From assembly GCF_000340215.1 (NCBI RefSeq), contig NW_006921537.1, forward strand, positions 372,001 to 436,000: a stretch of 64,000 bases of DNA, given 5' to 3'. Below, piece by piece: positions 1 through 9,921 of the stretch. Made by a program: the position numbers and the translations under genes. This DNA is from Pseudocercospora fijiensis CIRAD86. Its lineage: Eukaryota > Ascomycota > Dothideomycetes > Mycosphaerellales > Mycosphaerellaceae. The notes beneath the pieces are model-generated. The model ran no database searches, was not told where the DNA came from, and was given only the letters and a program-made list of their open reading frames with translations. Every line of letters begins with the position of its first letter. Within the stretch, counting starts at the first letter, position 1.

Positions 1-732
1 AAAGAACCCTCGAGGCTTTATATATAGACTAGACTATAGAAAGTTATAGTACTGCGAACGATTCGTTCTCGAATCCTCCGAAGTATAATACAAGATTTAT
101 TAGGTAACCTTCTTAAAACATCAAGTAGCAAGATACTAGAAATGAAAAAAAAAGAAACAAAAAAAACAAGGAGATTCTCAGACTCGGAGGTAGTGAATTT
201 GCTTATTAAGGTACGCCGTATGGCTCTGAACTATCAAAGGACTTTGTCGTCGCCGTGATTGGAGGGTTTGGATTGTATACACCGAAAAAAAGGTAACTCA
301 GCATACACACATACCCATCCATTTCATCATCATCTTCTTCTTCATTCATTATCTTCTTCTTCATCTTCATTCTTCTTCTACAAAGGTAAGATCTTACTTA
401 CAATCCATGCATATTTGATTCATTTCAGTCCTAGAATCTATTCCTACAGCTCAACTCTCTGGCATGCATCTTTCTTTCTTTCTTTTCTTTCTCCTTCTCC
501 TTCATCTTCTTCTGCTGCCGATAATCTTCATCTGACATCGCTCCCATTACACGCCTCGTTATAAAAAAAATGCAAATGCTATAGGTATCACTATCGGTAT
601 CGTTGACAAAAGAGTCACTCGCTCGCTCGCTCGCTGATGGCTGACAAAAAAAAGAACAACAACAACGAAAGTCTGTCCGTCTCCTGTCTCCTGGGTCATA
701 TCATGCTCAAGAAGAAAAACCCCAAAGTCTGT
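1..732. other. Intergenic, AT-rich start with low-complexity tracts
   Basis: No gene is supported here. The first ~130 bases are AT-rich with many TA steps and may be the tail of a decayed repeat. T/C-rich tracts lie at about 310-400 and 460-520, and a (TCGC)n microsatellite at 618-635. A 101-codon frame at 259-564 is only a translation of the T/C-rich tract. Confidence 0.5.
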
Positions 733-3700
733 CTAAGGCCTCCACTTCGGCCTCTCAGCTCCTGCTACGCTGTCTCGAGCTTCGCCTAACCTGCTGCTAC
801 GACCAAGCAACATGCTGCTTCGTCTTCCATTTGCTGACGCGAGAACGCTGGGAGGTCTCTTGCTTTGGTGGGCAGGAGCTTCACTGTCGGCCTCGTTTCC
901 ATCCTGGACTTCAGCACGTGGCATCATGCTGCTGCGCCTGCCTGAACTCGTGACTCGTAATGCAGGAGCAGAAACTTTGGCTGAAAGTCGCTTGGACGGT
1001 GTGGGCTGAGATGGAACTGGAGGCACACGTAATGAAGACTTTCGGTGAGCGGCCATACTGCTTGATGAACGTGGAATTGATGAGCTGGGGGCTGGTGCGC
1101 TGGAGATTCGTGAGGAGGATGGAAGCGGCGTTTTGCGGCTCGCGCTCGCGCTCGCGTTCGCCACACTCTGACCAAGGCTAGACCGCAGGTAGTTGTGTTT
1201 TGGTGTGATGGGTTGCTTTGCATAGGGAGATGGCTCGTAGGCCGACAAGGGTTTGAAGTCGTTGTCATCGGATTTGATGGCGCGTTGGAAGCGTGGCTTG
1301 TTCGCAGGTGTCACGTCTGGTCTAGCAGGCCAGGCAGGTTGCTTGCTCGGCGTTGAAGTTGGTATTGACGATGGCGAGCGCTTACTCGAATGCATATCTG
1401 TGAGCGACTTCTTTGTGAATAGGGTCCGTTTCGGGATCGAGCTTGGCGTTAGTGATGACTTGTCGTATGTCTTGGCCGAGCTGCTTCTCAACTTGATGTG
1501 AGTGAGAGGCGTAGGTGTGCGCGAGCCAAAACTGCCGCGATGGCTTATCGCACCAGCAATGACGCTGCTGGCAGGCGAGCTGCCTGGTGTATCGACACCC
1601 ATTGAGCTAGCGACCGATTGCTCGCTGCTGATGACAGTCGAGACGGAATCTCTAAGATTCTTATCTCGTGCTTCAGCATTTGCAAGATCTTCTTTGATAT
1701 CCTCCAGCATGACATCCACGTCGTGCATTTCGGCTTGCAGCTCTGTCCACCGACGTTTCATCTCGCTCTGCAGTCGAAGAATCTCCCCATTAGCGGTCAG
1801 TCGGTCGGTGACGCCACGATCGATGATGGCAAGGACGCGTTCGATAGCCGGGCCGTAATGTCGCTTCTTCTGCTCGTAATTCTCGATCTTGTTCTGCATT
1901 GCATGTGGGTGAGCTTCCTGCTCGTTGACGTTCAGCGCATCCTTCAGTTTTGTGAAGCTTCGCGTGATTGACTCCTCCATCTTCAGTGCCTGGCGACCTG
2001 CGTTGCGAAAGACGGCGACCCATCTATCTTCGCCTAATTCGCTTCTCAACGAGTTCGCATCTGCTTCAAGCTTGGTCCATTGAGCTTCGAGCTGGTCTCG
2101 TCGCTGGTCTAGGTCGATACAGGCAGACGGAAAGACCGGCTTGGCCTTGCTGTGGAAAGTCGACAACCTCATGGGTAGAAAGTCTAATGACGCCCGCAGT
2201 GGCTGCATTCTTGCAAAGAGCGCAAGCAGACTGGCGTCCTCCTTATCCTGAGGTGGCAGAGCTTGCGGCGGCGTCATGGAGCCATTAGCAGACACGCCGG
2301 CAAGGCTGAGGCGATTCTGTCGCAAACGACTTCGGCCAGGCTGTTCCTCTACTATCGTCTCCAGCTCGCTGATATCGATGCTTTCCTTGTTCGATAGCAC
2401 ACTTTCGGAACCATTGTGTCGTGCTTCCTCCATTTCGAACACCAATCGATGGAGACCTTCCATTTCTTGTGCGATGTCGCCGAGCACATTGTCCCATAGC
2501 CGCTGCCAGTCCATTGCGATCTCTACCTGTAGCTTCACCCCATTCAGTTTATCTTTGACCTTCTTCCAGCTTGTCACGATATTCTCCATGCGCTCCATAC
2601 TGTTCGTGATCTCGCTGGCGGACAGTAGCGCGATATCGTCTCGCGTCTGCAGGTTCTCAATGGCAGTGATGTACACCTCGACAAGCTGCTCAAAACGGCC
2701 GATGGCCTTTTCCACGTCCTCAATGCCTTCTCTCCCTCCAGCCGCGGCCCATTCCACGTCATCTTCTGCATTGAGACCCTCCAGCACATCTGAAGCTTTC
2801 GCAATCCACGTCCGTATCTGCTCCGATGCATCGGAAAGCGCCTTTGCAGCTTCGGTCGATGATGGAAGTGCCGATATTCGCTTCGCCAAGGAGTCGGCAT
2901 CGGGCAGGCGTATGGAGGTCAATTGCGCAAGCTGTCCTGTGAAGCTGACCCTACCCAGCGTGTACACGGATCCAGCTCTGCTCAGACTCGGTCTGAATTC
3001 TCCATCACCCAAGCTTTCCACACTGCCATTGTGCATATACCATGTCGAGGGCCCGGGACCCGTCGCACTTCCATTGCCATTCTCGTTCGCGGCGCCTCGA
3101 ACCGTACTCGAACTTGTAGTCCGCGAAGGCGTCGTTGGCGCCGAGGTCGCTGCATTCGGCGGTACAGGCGGCAGCGGCTTGTTGGACATGTTTGCGTTTG
3201 CCGATGTTGAAACAGCAGTCGCGATCGGGCCAGGACTCTGCGGCAGCGGCTCCTTCGTCCTCAAATGCAGCCTCGTCTTCCCACAGTCAGGTAGACGATA
3301 TTTGTGCGTATCCTGCCGCGACTCCAAACCCTCGTCATCAGTATCACTTGGGCCTAGCGCATCGGAAATGTCTATGACCGAGCTGAGGTAGTCAACATCG
3401 GATTCAAATTGGGTGCTGGAAGCTTCATTGTCAGTTAATACAGGGCCTCCGCTTAATCTCACGCCGCCGCCGACGTGTGGCATTATCTGCCACGCCGCCC
3501 ACGCCTTGCCGGACCGCTCCACCTCAAGCGCTCTTCTTTCTCGCTCGATTTGCTCGAGCTGTTGTTCCGGAATGCGGCCAATGCAGTTCTCGTCTGCGCG
3601 GCGCTGGGCCGCCTCTTCCTGCTTACGGCGTCGCTGCTGTTGGAGTTTCTGCAGCCGAGCTTCGAGACCGGGTGCCAGGCGTTTGAAGGGCCGCGAGAAG

Positions 3701-3954
3701 TTCTGCTTGCCTTGGAACGTGGGCGTCGATGCAGGTGGTGGACGGGGATCCGCTGTGTTAGTTGCGATTGAGCTATGTCGTGCGTCGACCGTGCGTGATT
3801 GCGATTCTTGTGCCGTGTAAGTAGTGCATGGCGTGTAGTTCGGACAAGCAGATGCTGCGGGCGGGCGGTGATGCCTGTCCCAATCCCGGCGCCTGTCGAA
3901 TGCCTGGCGGTCCGGTGGTGAAGGGTGGTGGAAGACTGGCTGTGCCTGTGCCAT
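733..3954 (-). CDS. Kar9-like spindle-positioning/karyogamy protein
   Basis: Single uninterrupted frame of 1073 codons from ATG at 3954. The middle (about residues 330-790) is a long helical stretch rich in Glu, Leu and Trp. It matches the fungal KAR9 family, which links microtubule plus ends (Bim1/EB1) to actin-based transport and orients the spindle. The C-terminal quarter is basic and rich in Ser and Pro. It carries three SSIP tetrapeptides (residues ~838-841, 862-865 and 958-961), which fit the SxIP motif for EB1 binding. An N-terminal ~255-residue low-complexity extension contains a short charged coiled coil (~95-150). The start could be a later Met (MSNKPLPP, near 3190) if that extension is not translated. 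Family assignment is from recalled similarity. Confidence 0.8.
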   Translation of the reverse strand: MAQAQPVFHHPSPPDRQAFDRRRDWDRHHRPPAASACPNYTPCTTYTAQESQSRTVDARHSSIATNTADPRPPPASTPTFQGKQNFSRPFKRLAPGLEARLQKLQQQRRRKQEEAAQRRADENCIGRIPEQQLEQIERERRALEVERSGKAWAAWQIMPHVGGGVRLSGGPVLTDNEASSTQFESDVDYLSSVIDISDALGPSDTDDEGLESRQDTHKYRLPDCGKTRLHLRTKEPLPQSPGPIATAVSTSANANMSNKPLPPVPPNAATSAPTTPSRTTSSSTVRGAANENGNGSATGPGPSTWYMHNGSVESLGDGEFRPSLSRAGSVYTLGRVSFTGQLAQLTSIRLPDADSLAKRISALPSSTEAAKALSDASEQIRTWIAKASDVLEGLNAEDDVEWAAAGGREGIEDVEKAIGRFEQLVEVYITAIENLQTRDDIALLSASEITNSMERMENIVTSWKKVKDKLNGVKLQVEIAMDWQRLWDNVLGDIAQEMEGLHRLVFEMEEARHNGSESVLSNKESIDISELETIVEEQPGRSRLRQNRLSLAGVSANGSMTPPQALPPQDKEDASLLALFARMQPLRASLDFLPMRLSTFHSKAKPVFPSACIDLDQRRDQLEAQWTKLEADANSLRSELGEDRWVAVFRNAGRQALKMEESITRSFTKLKDALNVNEQEAHPHAMQNKIENYEQKKRHYGPAIERVLAIIDRGVTDRLTANGEILRLQSEMKRRWTELQAEMHDVDVMLEDIKEDLANAEARDKNLRDSVSTVISSEQSVASSMGVDTPGSSPASSVIAGAISHRGSFGSRTPTPLTHIKLRSSSAKTYDKSSLTPSSIPKRTLFTKKSLTDMHSSKRSPSSIPTSTPSKQPAWPARPDVTPANKPRFQRAIKSDDNDFKPLSAYEPSPYAKQPITPKHNYLRSSLGQSVANASASASRKTPLPSSSRISSAPAPSSSIPRSSSSMAAHRKSSLRVPPVPSQPTPSKRLSAKVSAPALRVTSSGRRSSMMPRAEVQDGNEADSEAPAHQSKRPPSVLASANGRRSSMLLGRSSRLGEARDSVAGAERPKWRP

Positions 3955-4924
3955 CTCAAGGTTCAGCGATCGCCCCCACTAGAACTGTTCTATTCCCCAG
4001 CTCACGAGTCGGCGTAGAATGAAACGCGTCGACGACTCGTGTAGAATGGCAACATAAACAACACTCCTTCTCGCACGTTACACAGCATGGAGAGTACACA
4101 TGTATGCACCGCACGTTGCACCAACGCAGGTGGAAGCACTCAGGAACAGCGGCACTCAGGGCACGGCGCAGGAAGAGACTCACAAATCACAACGCCTGTC
4201 GACCGTCCCGCCTCCTTCTCGCCGTTTGTTGGCTCTGGCTCGCGCCGTTCGGGAAGGCCTGCCGCTGTCCGCTGTCCGCTGTCCGCTGTCCGTGAAAGTA
4301 AGTGAACTGTCGCCAAACAGAAGACTCGCCATCGCCCTCCACAATCCTCTCGGCCCTTTCGACGCCTCTCCAACACCCACTCACACCTTGCTCGAATCCT
4401 TGGCCTGAAACGCGTGACCAGTTCATTCGCCAGAGGAACAGAACCAGGGCGGGCTGAACGTCAACGAGGACAGGGATATCCCAGCTGGCCAAAGATCGGA
4501 TCCCTGAGCCTATCGGCCGCGGCTTTGGCGTGAAATGCTTCCCGAATTTCTGGTTGTAGTACCGGTACCTTATTTTCATCATGCCGTGCACGAACGCGAC
4601 CACACGTCCTGGGTCAGTGGGACTGCGATTGACGTCGATCGCATGAGTAAAATAAAAATAACTTGAAATGTTCATTCATAAGCTATCTCCAGCCTGTCTC
4701 AGGTCACCCATAGGAAACAACAATCCCAACGCTTAATCCACAGCACAACGAAATCACATTTCCGAGCATTCTTTGGAACCACCGGTGGTTGGCATCTCGG
4801 ATAGGGTATCATCATCTTTCCAATCTTGGGCATCAAAAAGGGCATCTGTCTGCCGCTCATGCAACTCCCGACTTCATCATGATTAGTTCCATATGCCGCC
4901 AGCTCGTCGTCTCCGCTTGGCCTC
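3955..4924. other. Intergenic between two minus-strand genes, with 7-bp tandem repeat
   Basis: Upstream region of the Kar9-like gene and downstream region of the next minus-strand gene. It holds a perfect 7-base tandem (CCGCTGT, four copies plus a partial) at 4262-4292. Frames on both strands are short, overlap each other and have no protein-like composition, so none is annotated. Confidence 0.6.
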
Positions 4925-6607
4925 CTAGACCGGCACGGCATTCTCTTCATCTTCCTCGCCAACATGCGCTTTGCTTGCTTGCTCGATATTCGTGGAACTC
5001 GTATCTTCGTCACGGGGAAGCTCGATTTTGAGCTCCGGCGCCTTTTTACGTTCTTGATTTTGCGCTTCATGTCGCCATTCTTCTGTGAGCTCTTCTCTCA
5101 CCCCTTGGCACCACTTGAAGATGGCTTCGTCGAAGGCCTTCCATGTCGCTTCATCCTTGCCATTGACGATGTCAAGAGCTTGGATCGTGAAGTGCACATC
5201 CCATCTGAGCTCCGCCGCTTTGGCCCAGTATCGTAGATTTTCCGCGGCACGATATGGCTTTGCGACGTCCGTGTGCCAGGTCTTGATCTCGTCAAACTTT
5301 CGTTTGCTCTTGGCCACACATGCATTGTGCATCTTCACTAGTCTCTGCCCGTCACGAAGGACTTGCAAAAACTCTGTGGGAAGCTTTTGCTCGTCACTTG
5401 GCTCTGGCCACTGTGGCAACGTTGGCTCATCCTGGTCGAACGATTTCATGAACAGCCATTCTCGTTCTCTTTCTTTGCCTGTCCAGTCGCCCACGCGCCA
5501 GACCATCGCTTCACGCTCGGCTTGCTCTTCTTGCTCCTGTTGCTCTTCCTTCTTGAGGAGCTTGTCTAGTGATTCGATCCATTCCAAGATCTCCGTAAGC
5601 TCAAGCAAACGAATGCCGCCTCTGAAGTTCCGGCTTGCCATCCTCTTGAGCGTATCCAAGACACTGTACAGATCTTTCCTCAAGTTGCGTTCCGATCTTA
5701 TAGCATACAGCTTGTGCGGGTTGGTATGGGCAGTGTAGTAGTTCTTTGCCGCTCGTATTGCCAAGGTGATGATATCGAGCAAGTGCAGACCCTGGATGTC
5801 GTAGAAACCGCTCTCATCATCCGCATTGTTTGTCGTATCGTCGACAGGCTGTTTCTGAGACTCTTCCAGCACCTTGCAGGCGTCTTGCAGTGCCTCTTTC
5901 AGCTCTCTTCGTAAGACTGGCATATCCGGAAGTGGCTCGGTATATTCTGGCCTGACCTTGTACGTGCTTACCGTAGGAGGCAGCATTGTGGGATCGCTCG
6001 GGTCCCATACCTCGTCACACTCGATCGGGCTTTCGACGACGCTATGATCCATGCCCGACTCGGAGACAGCATACGCGGAATTGCTGTCGCTCAGTGAGAG
6101 ACAGCTCATGCTGAAGTCTAGCTCGCTCCCGCTCGTCCTCGGCTCGAGACTATCCGTGCCTTGCATCTCTCTGCCACACTCCATGAGGCCTTTCTTCTTC
6201 TTTTTATCACCTCTTGCCAACTGTGCTCCCTTGCCGTCCAGCAGTCCAGTCCTGGCGAAATAGTACTGCATGTGAGCAATACTGCCCAAACTCATGACGC
6301 TGTCCCTATTTCTGGCACTGTCGGCAAACGCCGTACCTTGAGGTCGCATGTAGCCCCTCCTTCGCACAACTGTGCCCGATGCATCTGAGAGCCTCGAATG
6401 CCTAGATCGAGTAGACAGCGTGCTGCCAGTTGTGCTTGACGGCGTGGACACTGATCGATCGAGGAGTGGCACGGCATCCAGTGCCAGTGAAGGCGTCACA
6501 GACGGTGAAGGGGAATCTGGTCGCTGTATGGGACTCGTAATGCTCGATTCAGGTGGTGAAGGTGCGGTTTCCACCACTTCGGACGACGTCGACGCTGGAT
6601 CGGCCAT
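4925..6607 (-). CDS. Conserved fungal protein of unknown function
   Basis: 560 residues from ATG at 6607 (MADPAS). The frame stays open upstream to 6736, but those 43 residues come from a (CGTG)n microsatellite reading as His-Ala-Arg-Thr repeats, so the internal Met is the better start. The first ~220 residues are Ser/Thr/Pro-rich and disordered-looking. From about 250 on the protein is helical, with many Trp, Glu and Lys, including a stretch around FYDIQGLHLLDIITLAIRAA and a strongly charged Glu/Lys/Gln run. No signal peptide, membrane segment or catalytic motif is visible. It looks like a conserved cytosolic protein of filamentous fungi. I do not recognise a named domain. Confidence 0.75.
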   Translation of the reverse strand: MADPASTSSEVVETAPSPPESSITSPIQRPDSPSPSVTPSLALDAVPLLDRSVSTPSSTTGSTLSTRSRHSRLSDASGTVVRRRGYMRPQGTAFADSARNRDSVMSLGSIAHMQYYFARTGLLDGKGAQLARGDKKKKKGLMECGREMQGTDSLEPRTSGSELDFSMSCLSLSDSNSAYAVSESGMDHSVVESPIECDEVWDPSDPTMLPPTVSTYKVRPEYTEPLPDMPVLRRELKEALQDACKVLEESQKQPVDDTTNNADDESGFYDIQGLHLLDIITLAIRAAKNYYTAHTNPHKLYAIRSERNLRKDLYSVLDTLKRMASRNFRGGIRLLELTEILEWIESLDKLLKKEEQQEQEEQAEREAMVWRVGDWTGKEREREWLFMKSFDQDEPTLPQWPEPSDEQKLPTEFLQVLRDGQRLVKMHNACVAKSKRKFDEIKTWHTDVAKPYRAAENLRYWAKAAELRWDVHFTIQALDIVNGKDEATWKAFDEAIFKWCQGVREELTEEWRHEAQNQERKKAPELKIELPRDEDTSSTNIEQASKAHVGEEDEENAVPV

Positions 6608-7682
6608 GGCTGTGCGTGCGTGCGTGCGTGCGTGTGCCTTGACTCTTGCGCAGGTACAGATGCAGGTGCAGGTGCGGGCGTTCTGGAATCTCGTACAGAA
6701 AGTATTTCGTGGTAAGGCGGACTCCCTACTGACCACCCCTGTCTAATAAAACGTGGACAATCTTGATTTGCACCGGAACCTAGTCGCTCTTGTTTGCCAG
6801 ATATTTCGGCAACTGCTGTTCTATCCACGCATGTTCGTGGGCCAGAGGTTATATTATTGGACAATGGTGGTTGAATGTCTCCTGTCTATCAGGACGTCAT
6901 TCGATTTGGACATTGGACAAGCCGTTGACTTCTCCTCAGCAACAGCGAAGTCAATTCGCAGACCGCGTTGTTGCCCCTGACACGTGAAGGCCGAGCGGGC
7001 CGAGCAAGCTTATTAGCAAGCTCGACCAGCGCGAAATGAACGCGCTTGCTTCACGCGATGTTTCACAATTTTTCCATTCACTCATCAACCTACGACATCC
7101 ACAGATATCCCTCGTCAGCGGCATGCATGTGTTGTATGATCACGTTGATTGCTTGTGTTGCTACTGGCAGCGGCAGAGTCCTACTCTCTGAAGCACAGGC
7201 AGAAGCACGCCGCTTCATCCCACAATTGTCTAGAACCAACGGTTGCCCAGATGAGCCAGGCCGAAAGGAATCGCAAGGCGGGATCCAGATGCAAGATGCG
7301 AAAAGTCGCGACTACTACTACCTTGATGATGACTGTGCTGGCGAGCCTTTCTTCGTTCCTGTCTAACCTGGTCAGGCTGGTCTTCACTTGGGCTCATTTC
7401 TCCGACTTGTCACGCAATTTCTTTGTCTTGCCAGAACGCGCGAGTATCATGATGCGAGAGACAGTCGGCGAACTGTCATCTTGAATAGTAATGTCCGTAT
7501 GCTATGCATGTTTCACAGACAAGATGCACGCACAGGGGAGAACTCACATCCATGGAGGAACCTTGAACTATATTTGGGGCATTTTTAAACGCTCCCAGGG
7601 TACACGTACCGTACGCGTGGAGTCGCGTCCTCCACTTCGTTGTTGGTGCTTGACGGGCTTTTTGTAGTTAGCAGCACCAAAA
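6608..7682. other. Intergenic, divergent promoter region
   Basis: Lies between a minus-strand gene starting at 6607 and a plus-strand gene starting at 7683. A (CGTG)n microsatellite covers about 6611-6636. Short frames occur on both strands but none is protein-like or has splice partners. Confidence 0.6.
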
Positions 7683-8378
7683 ATGCCACCCAAGTCAGCG
7701 CCAAAGGTATGTATCTTGGTGTGAGACTTAAGGGCAAAGCTCACATGTTTAGCGGCCCGCTTCCAGCCTCGATGATGTCGAGAACGTGAAACCAGAGCAA
7801 CCAGCCAAGAAAAGCAGAAAGCTAAGCACGAAGTCGAAAAAGAAGGATGTCGGCAGCTGCTCTCTGACGAAGAAGGAGATTGGAGACAATGTCAAATCCG
7901 CATTGCGTCTCGAAAAATACTCCATTTCGAAGATGCACTTTGAGGTAACAGCATCATAAATAAACATTGAGCCCGACAAAGACCTTACTGTGATGCAGAT
8001 GCAAATGGATATGCAATTCTTCCGCCACTTCTTCGTGGATAATGAAAATCTTACACAGCCGCTGACCTTTATGCCCTCCGAGTTCAATGAAGATACGGCA
8101 ATCGTGGTCGTGGAGATGGACAGACTGCAAGCGGGTGAATTGCTTGGCGTGAGCAAAGTCGCAGGCGGAAACCGAATGGCAACCACTTTGCTGGATAGAC
8201 TCTGCGTTATCTTTCGCCCAAAAGAGGGAAGAACGACAGTGTATATCAGTCCAGAGGAAAACGTTGGGTGGTAAGGAGTTGGAGTAAGGACAATGCTCCA
8301 GAAATGATCGAGACTTTAGGAAAAGACTTCGAGGAGATGCAACTTGATGAGGCGTATGGGAAGTTTATTGCGGATTAG
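7683..8378 (+). pseudogene. Small lysine-rich protein gene with probable 2-bp frameshift
   Basis: Three exons with phase-0 joins: 7683-7706 (ATG start), 7753-7944 and 7999 onward. Donors are GTATGT and GTAACA, acceptors TTTAG and TGCAG. As read, the protein is 163 residues and stops at TAA 8272-8274. It has a Lys-rich, nuclear-localisation-like N terminus, then a Met/Phe-rich and a Val/Glu-rich part. The frame +2 from the end of exon 3 stays open to TAG at 8376-8378 and encodes a well-formed acidic tail (WSKDNAPEMIETLGKDFEEM). The join is explained by one extra TA at TATAT 8242-8246. So the gene is either freshly broken, carries an assembly error, or truly ends at 8274. I do not recognise the family. 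Confidence 0.55.
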
Positions 8379-8930
8379 TATTCGATGGGATTTGGTGCGC
8401 CGGAGGATGCAGGGAGGAGTGTTGTGTATCTTTTGCAGAGTCCTTAGGTTACTGGAGGTTGACAGGGAAGACTTTGAAGGATGTAGATCATCTGATGTGA
8501 CTTATAGATTCTGTATCAATTGAAGTGGTGTGACGAATTTCATAAAGTGGACGACTACCTCCAAGATTAACAGCGTTTTGTAACACTTTTGTTGGTCTGT
8601 AAGAGGCACCAGTTCAACATGCCGAGATTCGCTTAGCCAAACTCAAGTTTCTGGACCTCATATTGTAAGGCAAGTTCAAACTGTCGATATTGTCTACATT
8701 CCCCATTGATATAGCATCTTCAGCACACGACTGGGTTCATCGTACCCGCTGAATTCGAACATCTATGTTTCAGTGAATACCTGTTGCTTGTTGTCGCGGT
8801 ATCGTCGTGGTTTAATTTCCCGTCTTCAGATTGCCAAGCAGTCAGCTGACTGTTGGACAGATTCTTCCGCCACAACGCGTCTTCGCCGCATGTATCTTGG
8901 AATACCCAACATACTTCACTTCATCAAGAC
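8379..8930. other. Intergenic, nothing recognised
   Basis: I see no gene, repeat or RNA. It contains the presumed promoter and 5' leader of the Myb/HTH gene that starts at 8931. Confidence 0.5.
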
Positions 8931-9860
8931 ATGTGGACACGACACTTCCACGGGTGTCGAACGAGCACACCAACCCTATGCAAACTCACCTGGCACCGCC
9001 CAGTACCTTTTGGAAACCTACAGCTTTATCGCTTCTTTAGCAATAGCAAATCTTGGGACGTCGCTCGTCGCTGGACTCAAGAAGAATTCGACAAGGTCAA
9101 AGAGTTGCATGCCCGTGGCGCTCACCCCAAGACCATTGCTGAACAGCTTCATCGGTCGCATCGCAGTGTTGTGAGCTATTTAGTTCGATTGCGGCACGAC
9201 GGATTGCTCGACGCGCAAGCTGCCACCACACTGCCAACAAGCAGAAGGCGTCTTTGGACTTCGGAGGAAGATCTGCTCTTGAAAACGCTTCGTGGGAAGG
9301 GCGAGACATATCGCGCGATGGGGAATGCTTTGGAACGCAGTGCGTCTGCAGTTAATGGGAGGCTTACCAAACTGGGTCTAACCACCCCTGTGAAGAAAAC
9401 GAGGCGGCGGGTTTATCGAAAACGATCACAGGCTGAATATGAGCGCGCGCTGGAATTACGAGCAGCAGGCAGGACGACCGCGGAAATTTCGCGGATTCTT
9501 GATCTTAATTATCAAACTGTCTACCAATGGCTACAGGAAAGGACTCATGTCCGATTAAGTATCGAGGAAGCTGGAAAGATTCGGGACATGCGCAACCGAG
9601 GCGCAAATATTGCGCGAATTTGTGCAGCACTGCCGAACCATCCATTCAACACTATCCAAACCTACGTGAAAAAGCTCCTCCGAGCAGGCCTCGTTGCGAG
9701 GCGAATTAAGCCGTGGTCGGACGAGGAAATTCAGAAGCTCGAACAGCTGCGAAAAGATGGTGCATCAGTCGAAAAAATGGTTGACCAGCTACCTGGCCGA
9801 AGCACACGGGCAGTGATGGACCGGAATCGGCTACAAAGGCGTGAACTCCGGCGTGTGTAG
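8931..9860 (+). CDS. Myb/HTH-repeat DNA-binding protein, probably mitochondrial
   Basis: 309 residues from the first in-frame ATG (8931). The open frame reaches back to 8853 only through a TTG. The N terminus is basic and acid-poor and has an RFFSNS sequence at residues ~34-39, resembling a mitochondrial presequence cleavage site. Three Myb/SANT-like units follow, each opening with a Trp: RRWTQEEF, RRLWTSEEDL and KPWSDEEI. Between units two and three lies another helix-turn-helix (residues ~165-200, AAGRTTAEISRILDLNY) and a related helical unit. The protein is therefore mostly tandem DNA-binding helices with no other enzyme-like domain. A role in mitochondrial DNA binding is inference. A nuclear Myb factor is the alternative. 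Confidence 0.7.
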   Translation: MWTRHFHGCRTSTPTLCKLTWHRPVPFGNLQLYRFFSNSKSWDVARRWTQEEFDKVKELHARGAHPKTIAEQLHRSHRSVVSYLVRLRHDGLLDAQAATTLPTSRRRLWTSEEDLLLKTLRGKGETYRAMGNALERSASAVNGRLTKLGLTTPVKKTRRRVYRKRSQAEYERALELRAAGRTTAEISRILDLNYQTVYQWLQERTHVRLSIEEAGKIRDMRNRGANIARICAALPNHPFNTIQTYVKKLLRAGLVARRIKPWSDEEIQKLEQLRKDGASVEKMVDQLPGRSTRAVMDRNRLQRRELRRV

Positions 9861-9921
9861 CGTCCTTCTATGCTTTTCTGATTGGCTCGAACAGAATCAG
9901 CAAAGGTCAAAACAATGCTTG

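Noticed and set aside
2276..3391. 371-codon plus-strand frame
   Set aside because: Antisense to the Kar9-like gene; Ser/Cys-rich composition typical of a shadow frame.
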